Assembly: GCA_029964075.1 (NCBI GenBank)
Contig: CM057146.1
Span: 12,481,501-12,545,500, forward strand
From: Patiria pectinifera
Taxonomy: Eukaryota; Echinodermata; Asteroidea; Valvatida; Asterinidae
Reading direction: 5' to 3'
Length of the DNA stretch: 64,000 nucleotides
A program made the translations under genes and the position numbers. Position 1 is the first letter of the stretch; each line of letters starts with the position of its first letter. This document shows, in pieces, positions 34,501 through 44,802 of this stretch. The notes beneath the pieces are model-generated. The model was given only the letters and a program-made list of their open reading frames with translations, ran no database searches and had not been told where the DNA came from.

Positions 34501-37015
34501 CTCAACCCAATTTACACTATGAGCCCGATGTACATATAGCCCTCGCACAAGAAAGGTAACCCTCAACACGATTTATCGTCAGAGCAGGCTGTACTTTGTA
34601 ATCCAAATAACCCTCACACGATCGAGCGGTCCCATTAACCCTCACAGGAAACCAGTAAACCTCACAGTGAGTTATACAATATAAACCTTACGTGCAATAA
34701 ATCTCACATGAAACAGGTAACCCTCACAAGTGCTCAGAACACGGCAAAGAGTAAACTCGTTAGGCAAGCTAATCCAATGGTTACGGCAATGATTGCCTCA
34801 GTCGTAAAACCCCACCGAATGGTGTCCAACCCACGACAAGCAATCTACCAGCGAATCACAGTCTCACTAGCCTCTCAAACCAAGTTGTACAACTCCTAGC
34901 CCTTTTGTTCTAGCATTAATCAAGACACAATAATCAGTCTTAATTTCCCTACTAGATTCCATCTAAATCTTTGACCCCAATTATCTTAGACAGCCGACAC
35001 TAAATAACAGACCTTGAGCTACAACTTCCCTCAACATATATTAGATAACACTTAGCTTACTGCTAATAACCCGGGGCTACAACTCCCGAACCCGGCCGCA
35101 CCAGAGCGTCCACCATCAGAGATGAGCTCCTACTCCCGACCGGGGAGTACGTAACAGCAACGAAGCCCCAGCAACGGTACCGTGACTTGACTCGTCCCTG
35201 AACCCTGAAGCTTGGCTTCTTGCAACAGCAACAGCACCAGAACGCGTTCCTACTACATTGACGTCATCTTGCGAACTCACGAGATGATCTCAGGACCCCA
35301 CGCTAAAGCATGCTAATTCGCGCACAGCCTTCACAATACGCGTTGCTGATTGGTCACTGTACACCATGAATTATTAATCTCCTGATCACGCAGAACAATT
35401 TATTGCTAATTGGTCCACGCGCACTTTGGCATTATAAGCACGCACCAAATGTCCTAGATCACGCGCATAAATAATTCCTAGGACTTAGACTCCTACACAA
35501 GTCTTCATATACATGTCCCCTGTTTCGTCACAATACTGTGTAGTTCCACTTGTTCAGGTTGACTGACTCTAACCCTAACCCTAATCCTATGGGGCGTCGG
35601 ACCAATGGGACTTCGGACCAATGGGATTTCGGACCAATGGGACTTCGGATCAATGGGACTTCGGACCAATGGGACTTCGGACCAATGGGACTTCGGGCCA
35701 ATGGTACTTCGGACCAATGGGACGTCGGACCAATGGGACGTTTATACCAATGGAACGTATAGACCAATGGGACTTCGGACCAATGGGACTTCGGACCAAT
35801 GGGACTTCGGACCAATGGGACTTCGGACCAATGGGACTTCGGACTATAGAGACGTCCCCGAAAAATCAACCCTAAATGCTTTGGATTTATAGAATGACAG
35901 CACAGAGTTTACGAAAGACCCCCCTCTATAAATATAACTGTGGAACTGCCCTGTGTTTTCGTTTACCTGTCAGATCCAGAACAGTTTCCTCGTGGTCTAC
36001 TGGAGCAAATACCATGGCCTTCAATAGTACATTTGGTCCGCCTTCATCTGAAATTTAAGGAATTAAAAAGGTCATCTAAAGCACATGTATACGTATTTAT
36101 AAACTGGCTTATCCATTTTGTGCCAGCAACAAAAGAGATATAGCGCACAGCCGCACATAGGCGGGCGCTTTCGAATTAACATAAACCAAACAGGTGACGT
36201 CATCTTAAAGAAGATTTTAAGTTTCATATCTAGAGAACTACAAGTTCGATTGGGTTGAAACCTTGAAGGTACATGGACAGGGATGTGTTATAGACGAAAA
36301 TTGAAATGAGATTATTATGACGTCATAATGTGATTTTATTCAGATCATTGAAATGTTGAAGATTATAATCATATCTCACGAACACAACATGCTCAATCAA
36401 AATTGTTTTGTAACAAGTTAGTTATGTCAAAACTATCAGCACAATTGTGTTAGAAAGTTGTGACTCGTTATAACGTCATCCAAAACATGATTTTCTTTTT
36501 ATATTTCGATCATTTACACGCATTATACACTTCCACAGAAAAGCATAAACCAGTAACAAAATCATAACGCTGAAAGGTCCTATATATATAGGCAGATATA
36601 GACTTTGTCTTGTTCTTCTTTTTTTTTTTTAATGTATTTGCACAGTACCTAAAACATCTGCAGTGCTACCCAGTAGAGCTTGCTTGTACTTGACCAGACT
36701 TTCATCATCGGCGTCAAGTTCTTGAAGCGTCTGCAAGTCCACTTCTTGGCGCGGTATGTACCCTTCAGTACCCCTCTGAGCTGGCACGGCTTCTGGTTCA
36801 TCTCCCCTCTTTACTGCACTCCGACAGGGAGAGACAGAATTAACCTTAACGCTTGTATTACATTATACTACATTTAAGAGGATTCCCTGCTGAAACTGAT
36901 AATAAAAAAGAACTTTCCGTGGTTTGGGGCAGTACCTTACATAGAGTTGCAGTAATTTTCTGCAGACTGACGCGGTACAGGGATGCATGGGTTAACACGT
37001 ACCTTTTCCAGACAT
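22344..37015 (-). CDS. ARHGDI: Rho GDP-dissociation inhibitor (RhoGDI), complete spliced gene
   Basis: RhoGDI binds prenylated Rho/Rac/Cdc42, blocks GDP release and holds them in the cytosol. Joining 37015-37003, 36813-36649, 36047-35967, one 77-nt exon (32627-32551 or 32433-32357), 27192-27129 and 22540-22344 gives 597 nt, a 198-aa protein with stop; vertebrate RhoGDI has about 200-204 residues. Every junction is AG/GT with matching phase (1, 1, 1, 0, 1). Family landmarks seen: the N-terminal arm with ELDADDESL and KYKQALLG, the immunoglobulin-like core with FVVKEG, the MVGSYGP strand, FTDDDK (human Asp185) and the WEW pocket Trp near the end. Intron positions match those I recall for vertebrate RhoGDI. 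Exons 1-3 lie in duplicated copy B and exons 4-6 in the interval before it. No convincing TATA box is seen. The polyadenylation site is uncertain; a minus-strand AATAAA near 21,430 is one candidate. Confidence 0.93.
22574..23217. mobile_element. hAT-like TIR element with GACTCGACTCGAG repeats, RhoGDI intron 5
   Basis: Ends CAGAGTTGTAATGACTC and GAGTCATTACAACTCTTG (inverted). Both flanks contain TTATGC. Subterminal blocks (about 22,580-22,760 and 23,020-23,190) are built of gactcgactcgagtc units. The left end is 31 nt from the exon 6 acceptor. Confidence 0.72.
23220..23950. other. Intron sequence, no feature beyond a short (ccga)n tract
   Basis: Part of RhoGDI intron 5. A few accgaccgaccgactgacc units lie near 23,840. 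No coding sequence seen. Confidence 0.6.
25400..26430. mobile_element. hAT-like element with perfect 8-bp target duplication
   Basis: Ends CACTGATCTCTATATAAAGA and the inverse TCTTTATATAGAGATCAGTG, flanked by GTCGCAGC at 25,392-25,399 and 26,431-26,438. Length is 1,031 bp. An 8-bp duplication with CA..TG ends fits hAT. It contains the TTAA MITE at 25,640-26,170 and no intact transposase, so it is non-autonomous. Confidence 0.9.
25640..26170. mobile_element. TTAA-flanked MITE nested in a hAT-like element
   Basis: Relative of 11,110-11,632, with ends near AAAGATATTGTCCATC and GATGGACTATAGCTTT, TTAA on both sides. The centre shares acaacttgatgaagtttcag-type sequence with the first copy. Confidence 0.8.
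26480..27128. other. RhoGDI intron 5, no other feature seen
   Basis: No exon with matching splice sites was found between the repeat nest and exon 5. Confidence 0.6.
27129..27192 (-). CDS. ARHGDI: RhoGDI exon 5
   Basis: This is a 64-nt exon, acceptor ccaataag after a T-rich tract and donor GTGAGT. It encodes IQREFVSGLRYFQ then AIYRKGIR plus one base. It aligns without gaps to the 21-residue human segment from V118 to K138, with the REIVSG and TYRKG landmarks. It starts in phase 0, compatible with either exon 4 version, and ends in phase 1, compatible with exon 6. Confidence 0.94.
27575..28300 (-). mobile_element. LINE 3' end relic, RhoGDI intron 4
   Basis: Minus-strand frames contain VKYLGSLKTTNG with DIKSRITMAKK (about 28,230-28,165), then MWVYRRILRFTGRDKRTNDS and, in another frame, RGRQWRQYIADI with GLSIGAASRSGKEKTSWR (about 27,790-27,700). 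This order is the usual C-terminal tail after the reverse transcriptase of one non-LTR group. Frames shift at least twice. The 3' end has a catcatcattatc-type tail. Confidence 0.75.
28399..28660. repeat. GATA/GATTA and GACA microsatellite
   Basis: Runs of agatagattagatagatta, shifting to acatagattacatagatta and then (gaca)n. It lies in RhoGDI intron 4. Confidence 0.95.
28665..29635. other. RhoGDI intron 4, no feature seen
   Basis: AT-rich, with no exon or transposon ends recognised. Confidence 0.55.
29640..31330 (+). repeat. GATGCC minisatellite with 121-bp higher-order unit
   Basis: Short ttgatgcctc-type units form a higher-order repeat. The landmark tgctcgatggtcagtc recurs at 29,741, 29,862, 29,983, 30,104 and 30,225, exactly 121 bp apart, then more irregularly to about 31,190. 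It is interrupted by a hairpin insertion at 30,250-30,467. It lies in RhoGDI intron 4. Confidence 0.93.
30356..30467. repeat. 47-bp-arm hairpin inside the GATGCC array
   Basis: Arms ATGGAATTTTGCGTCGGG.. and ..CCCGACGCAAAATTCCAT match along 47 bp with one offset base, around an 18-nt loop accgacgtataaacgcac. No proteins. Probably a compact foldback element or MITE. Confidence 0.85.
31420..32210. other. RhoGDI intron 4, no feature seen
   Basis: No exon or repeat recognised until the decayed exon copy at 32,213. Confidence 0.5.
32213..32289 (-). pseudogene. Decayed third copy of RhoGDI exon 4
   Basis: The 3' part reads KIKIKFR then INKIKFK followed by a perfect AAG|GTGAGT donor, like the ends of exons 4a and 4b. 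The flanking intron is also related: ttctnnt..actcacc next to the donor, and a shared block around 32,115-32,150 and 32,478-32,510. The 5' part is not recognisable. The only nearby acceptor (AG at 32289-32290) would give a 76-nt exon in the wrong phase with an early stop. I read it as a degenerated tandem exon duplicate; a highly divergent functional exon is less likely. Confidence 0.55.
32357..32433 (-). CDS. ARHGDI: RhoGDI exon 4b (alternative, downstream copy)
   Basis: This is the second intact 77-nt version of exon 4, with acceptor ttctaag and donor GTGAGT. It encodes DMSQLKQNPIVVKEG and then AEYRIKLKFR, equivalent to human residues 93-117. Relative to exon 4a it keeps PxVVKEG but differs at many positions, including Ile in place of Phe at human position 102. 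The intron separating it from exon 4a is 117 nt (32434-32550). Its acceptor tract is purine-interrupted and overlaps sequence that resembles a MITE end found elsewhere in the window. Confidence 0.9.
32551..32627 (-). CDS. ARHGDI: RhoGDI exon 4a (alternative, upstream copy)
   Basis: This is a 77-nt exon with 25 whole codons, acceptor ttccaag after a strong pyrimidine tract and donor GTGAGC. It encodes DLSKFKGKPFVVKEG and then ISYRFEVKFR, equivalent to human residues 93-117. Human Phe102, which I recall as lining the isoprenyl pocket, is Phe here; human Ser101 (a PAK site) is Pro. A sister exon with the same length and phases lies 194 bp downstream. Because 77 is not a multiple of three, using both or neither would break the frame, so the two should be mutually exclusive. 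Confidence 0.92.
33460..33481. repeat. 22-bp perfect palindrome present only in copy B
   Basis: gaccgacacccgggtgtcgg plus tc is self-complementary. In copy A the matching place (about 429) has lost the palindrome, leaving a short junction, as expected for deletion of a hairpin during replication. Confidence 0.8.
33688..33856 (+). repeat. 16-bp minisatellite, first array, copy B
   Basis: Same array as 634-803 with the same unit variants, located in RhoGDI intron 3 (32,628-35,966). Confidence 0.95.
34158..34730 (+). repeat. Dispersed degenerate GTAACCCTCAC motif, copy B
   Basis: Near-identical copy of 1,107-1,680. The motif is kept with the same spacing; the few differences are single bases and a one-base indel. 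Confidence 0.8.
35594..35844 (-). repeat. 16-bp minisatellite, inverted second array, copy B
   Basis: Same as 2,544-2,781 but with one additional 16-bp unit at the right end, so the array length varies between duplicates. It ends about 120 bp before RhoGDI exon 3. Confidence 0.93.
35967..36047 (-). CDS. ARHGDI: RhoGDI exon 3 (first core strand), copy B
   Basis: The exon is 81 nt, acceptor tttcag and donor GTAAAC. It encodes GGPNVLLKAMVFAP and ends VLDLT plus the first base of Gly, matching the first beta strands of the RhoGDI immunoglobulin-like domain (human residues about 66-92). The preceding exon's final G joins the leading AT to make Asp. The following exon completes Gly as G|GT. The sequence is the same in copy A (2902-2982). 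Confidence 0.93.
36649..36813 (-). CDS. ARHGDI: RhoGDI exon 2 (N-terminal regulatory arm), copy B
   Basis: This 165-nt exon encodes 54 whole codons. It includes VDLQTLQELDADDESL and VKYKQALLG, which match the helix-turn-helix arm that clamps the Rho switch regions (human Asp45 lies in the DDES motif). The acceptor has a pyrimidine-rich lead (tctgtctctccctgtcgg); the donor is GTACTG. Compared with copy A it lacks 12 nt, and the conserved YKPP stretch (human Tyr27 region) reads YIPR, although the frame stays open. Differences cluster in about 30 nt while the rest of the exon is nearly identical between copies. Confidence 0.92.
37003..37015 (-). CDS. ARHGDI: RhoGDI exon 1 (start codon), copy B
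   Basis: The coding part is ATG TCT GGA AAA G followed by donor GTACGT, so the protein begins Met-Ser-Gly-Lys and the fifth codon is split in phase 1. The next acceptor (gtgcag, 36814-36819) supplies TA, completing Val. The exon is too short for ORF finders. I chose this ATG because it is followed directly by a strong donor in the right phase, and the same arrangement is kept in copy A at 3940-3952. The 5' UTR extends upstream to an unknown start. Confidence 0.78.
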
Positions 37016-38600
37016 GGCGTTTCAGAGTTGGACTGTACCAAACTATTCCGAAGATTTAAATTACTACAAGCAAATGTCAATGTCTGAAATAGCAGAGACT
37101 ACTTCCAACTACAACTGCCTGAAATTATACAAATGTATGTGCTATTTTTCGTGAACATTTCACAGACTTTCAGGAAGGAAGGAGGATTGTTTTGTTTTGT
37201 AACTTTTTTAATGTTGTCCATCGTCTAAACACTGCTTAAGGATACCTTTAAGGGTGTGCTTCAATTAACCAAGAACACACACTAACTCCGCATGGCAAAG
37301 AATTGCATATTTTAAAAGTTTACTCTCTTTTTTCAATATTTGCACAAGTTTGGCAATGTGGCCATGACAAATCAAGATAGGTCCGCGTGACCATGTGACA
37401 CATTAGTGTGTTTGGCAGTTTGGCTTCATCTGATATTTCTGTTGTGAATCTCTTAAAAGTCGCACACTCTCCACGAAGAGATGCCATTTTGTTAAAGCAG
37501 TAATAAAACAGGTTCAGCAGAATTTTATTTGCTTAATTTGTCAAAATTAAATACAAAACCTACTCATTTTTTGAATGAGATCTCGTCAAAAAGCGACATT
37601 TAGTTATTTAATTATTTCTTCACAAACCTTGAATTATTAGCTGATGGACAATTTGTCAGGAAGTGTTTAATTTCGGCAAAACGCCCTTTTTTCCCAAAAT
37701 GCCTAAAAATGGGATGAAGTACAATTTTCACTAAATTAAAAATAATAAGAGCCAGGAAACATGCTTCTTTAACCCTGAACTCCAAAGAACTTATTGGGGA
37801 TGCAGTACCAAATGCTAAAAAAACACTAATGGTAATGGGCTTTGTACATGCCAGTAAATGGCACATTTTGCAACGTATGCTCGTCCCTCCGCTGCAGATG
37901 CTTTTCGCCGTGATGTTTTTTGAACCGTCATGAAGCGCTTAAGTTATTTGCGTATCTTCTACTTGCGCGTTGCATTTTTAGAGTACACATTTAAAATTCA
38001 ATCCATCTATTTTGATTGTGTTCTACAAACACGTACATAAATTCAAAATGTCTGCGCCCAGAGCGGCTTCAGGGTGTCGAGCAGTACGCGCCCACCACTA
38101 CCTGCTCTCTCACCCTGGTATTGGATCAGTTGCATGTGCAAGATTTTTGAACACGTATGCAAATTAGGAGTAGTCTGGTGCCTGCCTGTACGTTACATTT
38201 GCGTTTGATTTTGTATGTGGTGTCTGGGGTAAAAACAGAATCAATTCGTCGCAGCGCGAGCATGGCGTGAGTTACGAAAACATGATTTTATGTTAATTAA
38301 ACTGTTACAATCTTAACGAGACACCATGCAGTATCACATTTCATATTAATATTAACAAACTGAAAAGGAAATGAATATTTTCGAGAAGGCGTGGACGGAT
38401 GATCGCGAAAACACGTACTGCACGTTGTGAATAACAACACCAAGTACACGATATAAATCCACTTCTAGCCAATTGCGGTATCGAATCAGGAATCAGGAAG
38501 GAAGTTTCCTATCCAGGGCTTACTATTGGAAACAACGTTGGAAATAAAGTAAGCACTGGGGACGACGTTGGCTTCACGCGCGCAAGAATAAGAAGTTAGC
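37016..38600. other. RhoGDI upstream region, copy B (equivalent to 3,953-5,510)
   Basis: This is the interval between the RhoGDI start and the peptide gene's polyadenylation signal, expected to hold the RhoGDI promoter. No TATA box is obvious. 37,555-38,600 is almost identical to copy A. An 84-codon minus-strand frame (37,866-37,612; 4,773-4,519) is kept in both but has no splice or codon support. Confidence 0.4.
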
Positions 38601-38610
38601 ACTCTAGTAA

Positions 38611-38616
38611 TTTAAT
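38611..38616 (-). terminator. Probable polyadenylation signal ATTAAA of the peptide gene (copy B)
   Basis: The same hexamer and spacing as in copy A, downstream of the stop at 38667-38669 on the minus strand. Confidence 0.4.
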
Positions 38617-38666
38617 ATAGCTCTATGCTTATAAGTGAGATTAGTAAAGATGACAGATACAAACAA

Positions 38667-39415
38667 TCACGCAAACCTACACTCGGTCAGGTATTCTCGC
38701 AGGTATTCCAGAAGCAACTCATCTTTGGCAGATTTCTCTGAAAAAAGTAAACAAAAAGTGAAATCAAACCAAGTCAAAAAGTGGATAGACATACAAATGT
38801 TATAGTTGTGTAATGTTATTGTTATGTTTTTTTCTAAGATGTTCGTCATATATTTTGTAAACGTAAACTTGAATTGTACCTTTAATGTTATTTAATATAA
38901 TACTTTTAATATGTCTCCGTCCTTTGGATATTTACGGTATGGCTGTTCTATACTCGTAAGCCATTATTACTCATTTACTGTGTTTGATGCTTAGAAGTAT
39001 AATAGCTTTTCTGAAATAATTTGTCTGTTTTTGTGTAATGGCATGCTTAAAACAAGCTACAACACAATACAATTTTTGCTACCTCTACCAGTCTTTACAT
39101 CTTAACCAAGACTGGTATTATTTCTCATTTCTGCCGTTACACGAGGAAATACATGTGTTTGCGAATAGTTTAATTCCCAATCGTATAGACAAAGCGCAGT
39201 TAGAGGATAAAGGCATGGTCAAAAAGACTGTGTGCCAAATGCCATGCTTGTATCATCAAAGGCACAATTCCCTCAAATATTGTCCCTATCTGTCCCACTT
39301 TAAGTCTTACATAGGGTCTATCTTACAATCACATGAACATGTACATACCTTGAAGTGCCGTAGCACATACACAGCTGAGGCACATCAAGAGAATCACACA
39401 TGCGTGTCCCTTCAT
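38667..39415 (-). CDS. Candidate 45-aa secreted peptide gene, two exons (copy B)
   Basis: This is the duplicate of the gene at 5574-6300. Exon 1 is 39415-39349 and exon 2 is 38737-38667, with the same splice sites, phase and stop. Exon 1 differs from copy A by one synonymous change (Ala GCC to GCA), so the protein is identical, whereas the surrounding intron carries several substitutions and small indels. That is mildly suggestive of coding constraint but too few sites to test. Function unknown: hydrophobic leader, then a short helical acidic tail with a single Cys. Confidence 0.55.
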
Positions 39416-40639
39416 TTCAAGTCTCTTCTGTTCTTTTGTAATGAAACAAATGGGGGCAGTCATGTTGGGAAGACATTTGTATTGATACATCGTGGAAGTG
39501 ACCATGGGAAGTGAAAAGTCCCATCGTCCATTTTGGGTTTAATTGTACGCACGGATGTCGCTAGAGAAGGGGTGTTGGGTACCTCCACCCAATCAATCGG
39601 TTTGTCGCCAAAGCTATCGTCCTGTCTGCAAATATACTTTAGTTTTGGAGTTTGTGTATATATACACGAGTGCCTGTGTGAAGGGGTACGGGTGTGAGAA
39701 CCCCCATCAATTGGTTTTGTTGGAAAAATTGTCGTCCTGTCGGTAAATATACTTTGGTTTGAGTACACACGAGTACCACTAGAGAAGGGTTGGGGTGACA
39801 TACATTTTGGCAAAATTGTCGTCCTGTCCAATATATGCTTTGACGAGTGGCGCAACCTATCTTCCCATAATCGTTTGAAGATCGTTCGCTTTGAATAGTG
39901 CGGCCCGGGGGTAGACGCCATCCAACTTTTGGGGGCACTGATCGACATGCCCCAAAAGTTGGATGGTGTCCAGCCCGGGCTAGCTTCCAGTACAGACGGC
40001 CTGTCGACAATTTTCTGTCAACACCCTCCATTAAAATTAACATTGGTAGGCGACGCCCTGTATTTGCAGGGGCCGTATCATAAGTCCGACGCCTCATAGG
40101 TCCGACGCCTATAATAAATAATAAAACGTTACCAATAATAAAACTGAGAGGGCACTTTACTTTCTGCTACAAAAGAGCAGTCGCTACGTAGAAACAGTTC
40201 TGAAAGTGCTTCAGCTAGCGTACAGCGCGCGATCTTCACAAGAATGAGAGTGTGGATCCAGCATTCTTGGACCAGCTGGCTGTAACTTTGAAAGCCAACT
40301 TGGACTACAATCAGCAGTACGAGGCAGTTATTGTGGCATCACATTTCGACGAGGATACCTCCAAGTTGGTTCACAGCTTTCAGAAAAACAATGCTTTCTT
40401 CTCTGATCGAGGGTGAACCAGCTAAAATTAGCAGCAGAACTAGCCGCAGCTTCAAGAAAACCAACATCAGGGGCACGTTCAAGTTGTAGGTTATATCCCC
40501 CCAGAGGCAGGGGTACTTATACTTATAGAAATTATGGTAGAGGTGTAGGTGGTCGTGGTCAAGGTAGAACGGATGTGTTCCATGGCTTAGCAGCCAACTA
40601 TCCTCCCAACCAACCTCAATATGGAGGAGAATAGTTCTC

Positions 40640-41190
40640 AATCATGCCACTCTCTAACTATTCCAAATGGCAAGAAATAGGTGCGTCTCCTACTGTTATT
40701 AGTTGGCTTCAATGTGGTGTTACACTACCGTTTACCACTGACCCACCGGTGATTGAATTGCCTAACAGAAATTTTTCAAGTGATCAAAAAACTGTTTGAA
40801 TAGTGAGATTAAGAACTTGCTTCAGGAAGATGTGCCTTAAAACCTAGAGTTGTCTCTCCACTGAATGTGGTACCGAAGAAGGGCAAAAACAAGTGGAGAC
40901 TTATTATTGCTCTTCGTGTTGTTAATTCTTACATTAATGCTCCCAAGTTTTCTAACGAGAAAATTGATGTTGTTTATTCATTAGTGAAGAGTGAGGACCA
41001 GTTAATTACGATTGATCTCAAGGATGGGTTTTATCATGTGCCTGTGTGTGAATCTCAACAAACCTTCCTAGGGTTTAAATGGAATCATAATTGTTATTGC
41101 TGGACCAGACTTCCATTTGGGTTAAATATGCCTCACCTTACTTCTTTGCAAAAGTTTTACGACCGGTTCTTGAATAATGTTAGGGTCTAA
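40640..41190 (+). pseudogene. Truncated DIRS-like reverse transcriptase, module 1
   Basis: Open from VVPKKGKNKW through TIDLKDGFYHVPV, FLGFKW and LPFGLN, then frameshifted as in copy A. Upstream, a deletion shortens LLQKG..CAFKP to an out-of-frame remnant. No motif C. Confidence 0.82.
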
Positions 41191-41339
41191 CAAACAAAAG
41201 AGGCAGGTTGGATGGGGCACTACTTTGGCGCATAAAAACTACGTTTGTGGTTGGCGCTGTAGAATTATGGATTAGAGGATTACTGGTCACATATGCTTGC
41301 CTGTGTTGATAAACACTATAGGATAAGGGATTCGGCCTG

Positions 41340-41645
41340 AGTTTTTTTTTTATTACACCTATTATAATAATTATTATTATAATTAGTATACCAAAGATTC
41401 CCAAAGAGCGCCCTAAAGGTACTGTAGCTTGCAAGCGTTAAGAAACCTGTAGAAAGGATAGTATTGAGTAGTAATTACAGTTTTAGAGGAGAAGACAGAA
41501 TACTTCGAGGGAAAGGCAACCGAATGAGGCAGGAAGAAGCCCGGCCACGTGTATGTTGGCCCATGTGGAACTCGGACCCGGGTCACAGCGGTGGAAGGCA
41601 AGACAGCTAGTACTGCTACGCCAACCCGACTGAAGTAATGGGAAT
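41340..41645 (-). mobile_element. tRNA-derived SINE, module 1
   Basis: Same SINE and position within the module as 9,686-10,000, with A- and B-box-like head near 41,630 and 41,578. Confidence 0.7.
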
Positions 41646-43065
41646 GAGTTATTTTGTTCAATCTCGTCTGAGGTTTTGAAAGGTTAATTTGGAATAGGGA
41701 CGCCCAAAAACGGAAGTTATCCATTGAACACCTGTTCTTCTCATTCCGAAACCGATATGTACAGTCCTTTCAGTCGCCGTAAGCTCTGGGGATTAGCAGG
41801 ACATTAGGCCTTGTCGTCGTGTTGCTAATGTGTGCATGCTGGCCAGCATTGGTAGGCTAATATACATTGACCCGTTCCTGAATCACACGTTAATTAAACT
41901 CCAAACTACAATGTAAAAATGTTTGGCAAATAATTCGTTGGGCAAATATGTATTAGGCAATGTTGCCCAATAGTTAAACGTGTTAACTATTTGCCAATCG
42001 TTGGTCAAAATAATAATCAACCCTTTTGCCCAACTTTTTTTTTTACAGTGCAGGTTTGAAACTGTACGGCATTGCAAAAACCACGACGTTCACTTCAGTT
42101 CAGATACATATATTTACGTTTGAAAACCTCTGCACGGTTCGTGGTCAATGGAGCTGGAGGTCCGGTGAAAAAAAAGAAAACCAGATGAACTTACCACGAT
42201 GTTACAAAAGTAAGTCACAATAATAAGGCGGCAACTTGCGCTTTACTAAACACCAACCGATCTCCACGAGGGGCTCCAAGTAGCTGTCTTTTTTTCCTGC
42301 GGTTCTCTGTTCGCTATCCAGTCACACTGAAAGAGTAGAGTGTTTTTTTATGGCGAGGACACGAATGAGTAAGTAGTGGCGATCGCGATATGGGCCCTTT
42401 CACCTCCGCCCACGGTTGAACAGACTTGGTTATTTCCACCGTGAAAGCATTGGCTTTCGTCCTTGGGAAGTGGTTTTTTTTCTATGCAAACAAGCTAAAT
42501 AAATATGCACCAATAAACTAAATGGCACAATGAACCTTATGGCTTGCAAAGAAGTAGAAATTTTACCTGCAATAATTGAGGTTGAAATTCTACCTCCATT
42601 TGTATAACTAAATATCAAAGTGACTCTGCACAAATACACTTGATATACACGCACATCTGTAAAGGTACTGCGTACTGTATAGGCCCTAGCGGACTGTGCA
42701 CGGATCTCCCGTCTCGTTAATTATAGGCCAGGCAAAATACTTTTATTTATAAAATGAAACTCACACATACAAACTGCAACAGAATTTGGAATTCTACTAC
42801 ATTTCCTTGTTTGAATAACATTTTCTAAGCAAATCACTATCAGAGACCGGATAAGGACATAATAAAGATACAAAATGGCTAGTATCATTATATTCTAAAT
42901 TAAGTTGCGCACAAATACCTTTTACGGATCGACATGCCCCAAAAGTTGGATGGTGTCCACCCCGGGCTAGCTTCCAGTACATAAGGCCTGTCAATAATTT
43001 TCTGTCAACACCCTCCATTAAAATTAACATTGGTAGGCGACGCCCTGTATTTGCAGGGGCCGTAT

Positions 43066-43360
43066 CATACGTCCGACGCCTCATAGGTCCGACGCCTCAT
43101 AAGTCCGAAATTTCGGACTTATGAGGCGTCGGACTTATGAGGCATAAAATTTATTTATTCCGCCTCATAGGTCCGACGCCTCATAAGTCCGACAACGGAA
43201 AAAACGAGGCGTTTTATTTGTCGGACTTACGAAGCGTCGGAGCTATGAGGCGTCGGGCCTATGAGGCGTCGGACTTATGAGGCGTCGGACTTATGGGCCT
43301 TTATTTGGTAAGGGGGTGCGATTCTGTCGGACCTATGAGGCGTCGGACTTATGAGCGGAC
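43066..43360. repeat. GTCCGACGCCTCATAA repeat, retroelement module 2 of copy B
   Basis: Same family as 7,291-7,556 with a different arrangement and number of units, including the aagtccgaaatttcggactt palindrome. It is present because module 2 starts at the equivalent of A position 7,156. Confidence 0.9.
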
Positions 43361-44802
43361 CCCCATTTGCATTTCTCACAGCGCTTGTACCCGAGTTTTG
43401 ATCGACCGAATAATCATGGTCACCTGACCAAAACTCTGAATGGGCATGATCTGACAGGGCAATAATGCACTGCCTGATACAGAAGCAGGAAGGTCCATTT
43501 CATTATGAGAGAGGTATTCACTGGGGGGGGGGGGGGCAGGTGCAATGTTATTATAAATGAAATCCAAGATGGCAGCTATTTTGAAAAATCCAAGATGGCT
43601 GCCATCCATCTGGGATACATCATCAGCAATGGGTCATTAAGATTACTAGGTATCAAATGTATGGGGTTTGCCACCGAAATTGACTTCGTACGACATTCGA
43701 GTCCAAATAGAGGGAAAATTCAATTGGTACATGTCCACACATGGCATCCATTATTTTAACTTTAATTTAGGCAAATTGATATACGGCATTTATGCAAATT
43801 ATACGGCATTTCGAAAATTACGGAAACATAGGGATCTTGAAATTTATTTAGGACTAGAATAATGAGTAAATCAATGTAAAAGGACTAAAGTTGTCGTTTG
43901 AAGTACCTCCAAAATCTACCTAGTATGAGAAATATGACCAAATCAATGCGAAAGTCCTAACATAAATTAGGCATATTTCCACCACCTGGATTTTCAAAGA
44001 CTTTTAGTATGTGATTTTAGGGACCTTATAGAAATGCACTGTAGTGAAAAAAAATTCTGTTGCAATTTGTTTGAAGTCAAACCTTATATCGCCTGTACTA
44101 GTGGTCGAAACGACACAACACGACAGGCCCGATTGCGCCTGTGATAATCAGGCAAACACACAATAAGCCACTGACACCGGTGCGGCCGCCATCAGTAAAG
44201 AAGACATCCAAAAGGAATTCAGCGCGGTAAAGGATACCGTCTCACGAGTACAACTGGAGTCTTCACTCAGGCTGTGTGAGGGCCCCAACAGGTACCAATA
44301 ATAAAACTGAGAGGGCACTTTACTTTCTGCTACAAAAGAGCAGTCGCTACGTAGAAACAGTTCTGAAAGTGCTTCAGCTAGCGTACAACGCGCGACCTTC
44401 ACAAGAATGAGAGTGTGGATCCAGCATTCTTGGACCAGCTGGCTGTAACTTTGAAAGCCAACTTGGACTACAATCAGCAGTACGAGGCAGTTATTGTGGC
44501 ATCACATTTCGACGAGGATACCTCCAAGTTGGTTCACAGCTTTCAGAAAAACAATGTTTGCTTCTCTGATCGAGGGTGAACCAGCTAAAATTAGCAGCAG
44601 AACTAGCCGCAGCTTCAAGAAAACCAACATCAGGGGCACGTTCAAGTTGTAGGTTATATCCCCCCAGAGGCAGGGGTACTTATACTTATAGAAATTATGG
44701 TAGAGGTGTAGGTGGTCGTGGTCAAGGTAGAACGGATGTGTTCCATGGCTTAGCAGCCAACTATCCTTCCAACCAACCTCAATATGGAGGAGAATAGTTC
44801 TC

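Larger units (their letters stand above)
40105..42929 (+). mobile_element. Retroelement module 1, copy B
   Basis: The junction at about 40,110 fuses the GTCCGACGCC repeat to the start of the Gag-like relic (A equivalent 8,455). Gag-like relic 40,140-40,633; reverse transcriptase fragment 40,640-41,190, with a 5' deletion/frameshift before VVPKKGKNKWRL. Then the SINE (about 41,340-41,645) and tail. It runs on to the equivalent of A 11,812, lacks the TTAA MITE, then joins module 2. Confidence 0.85.
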
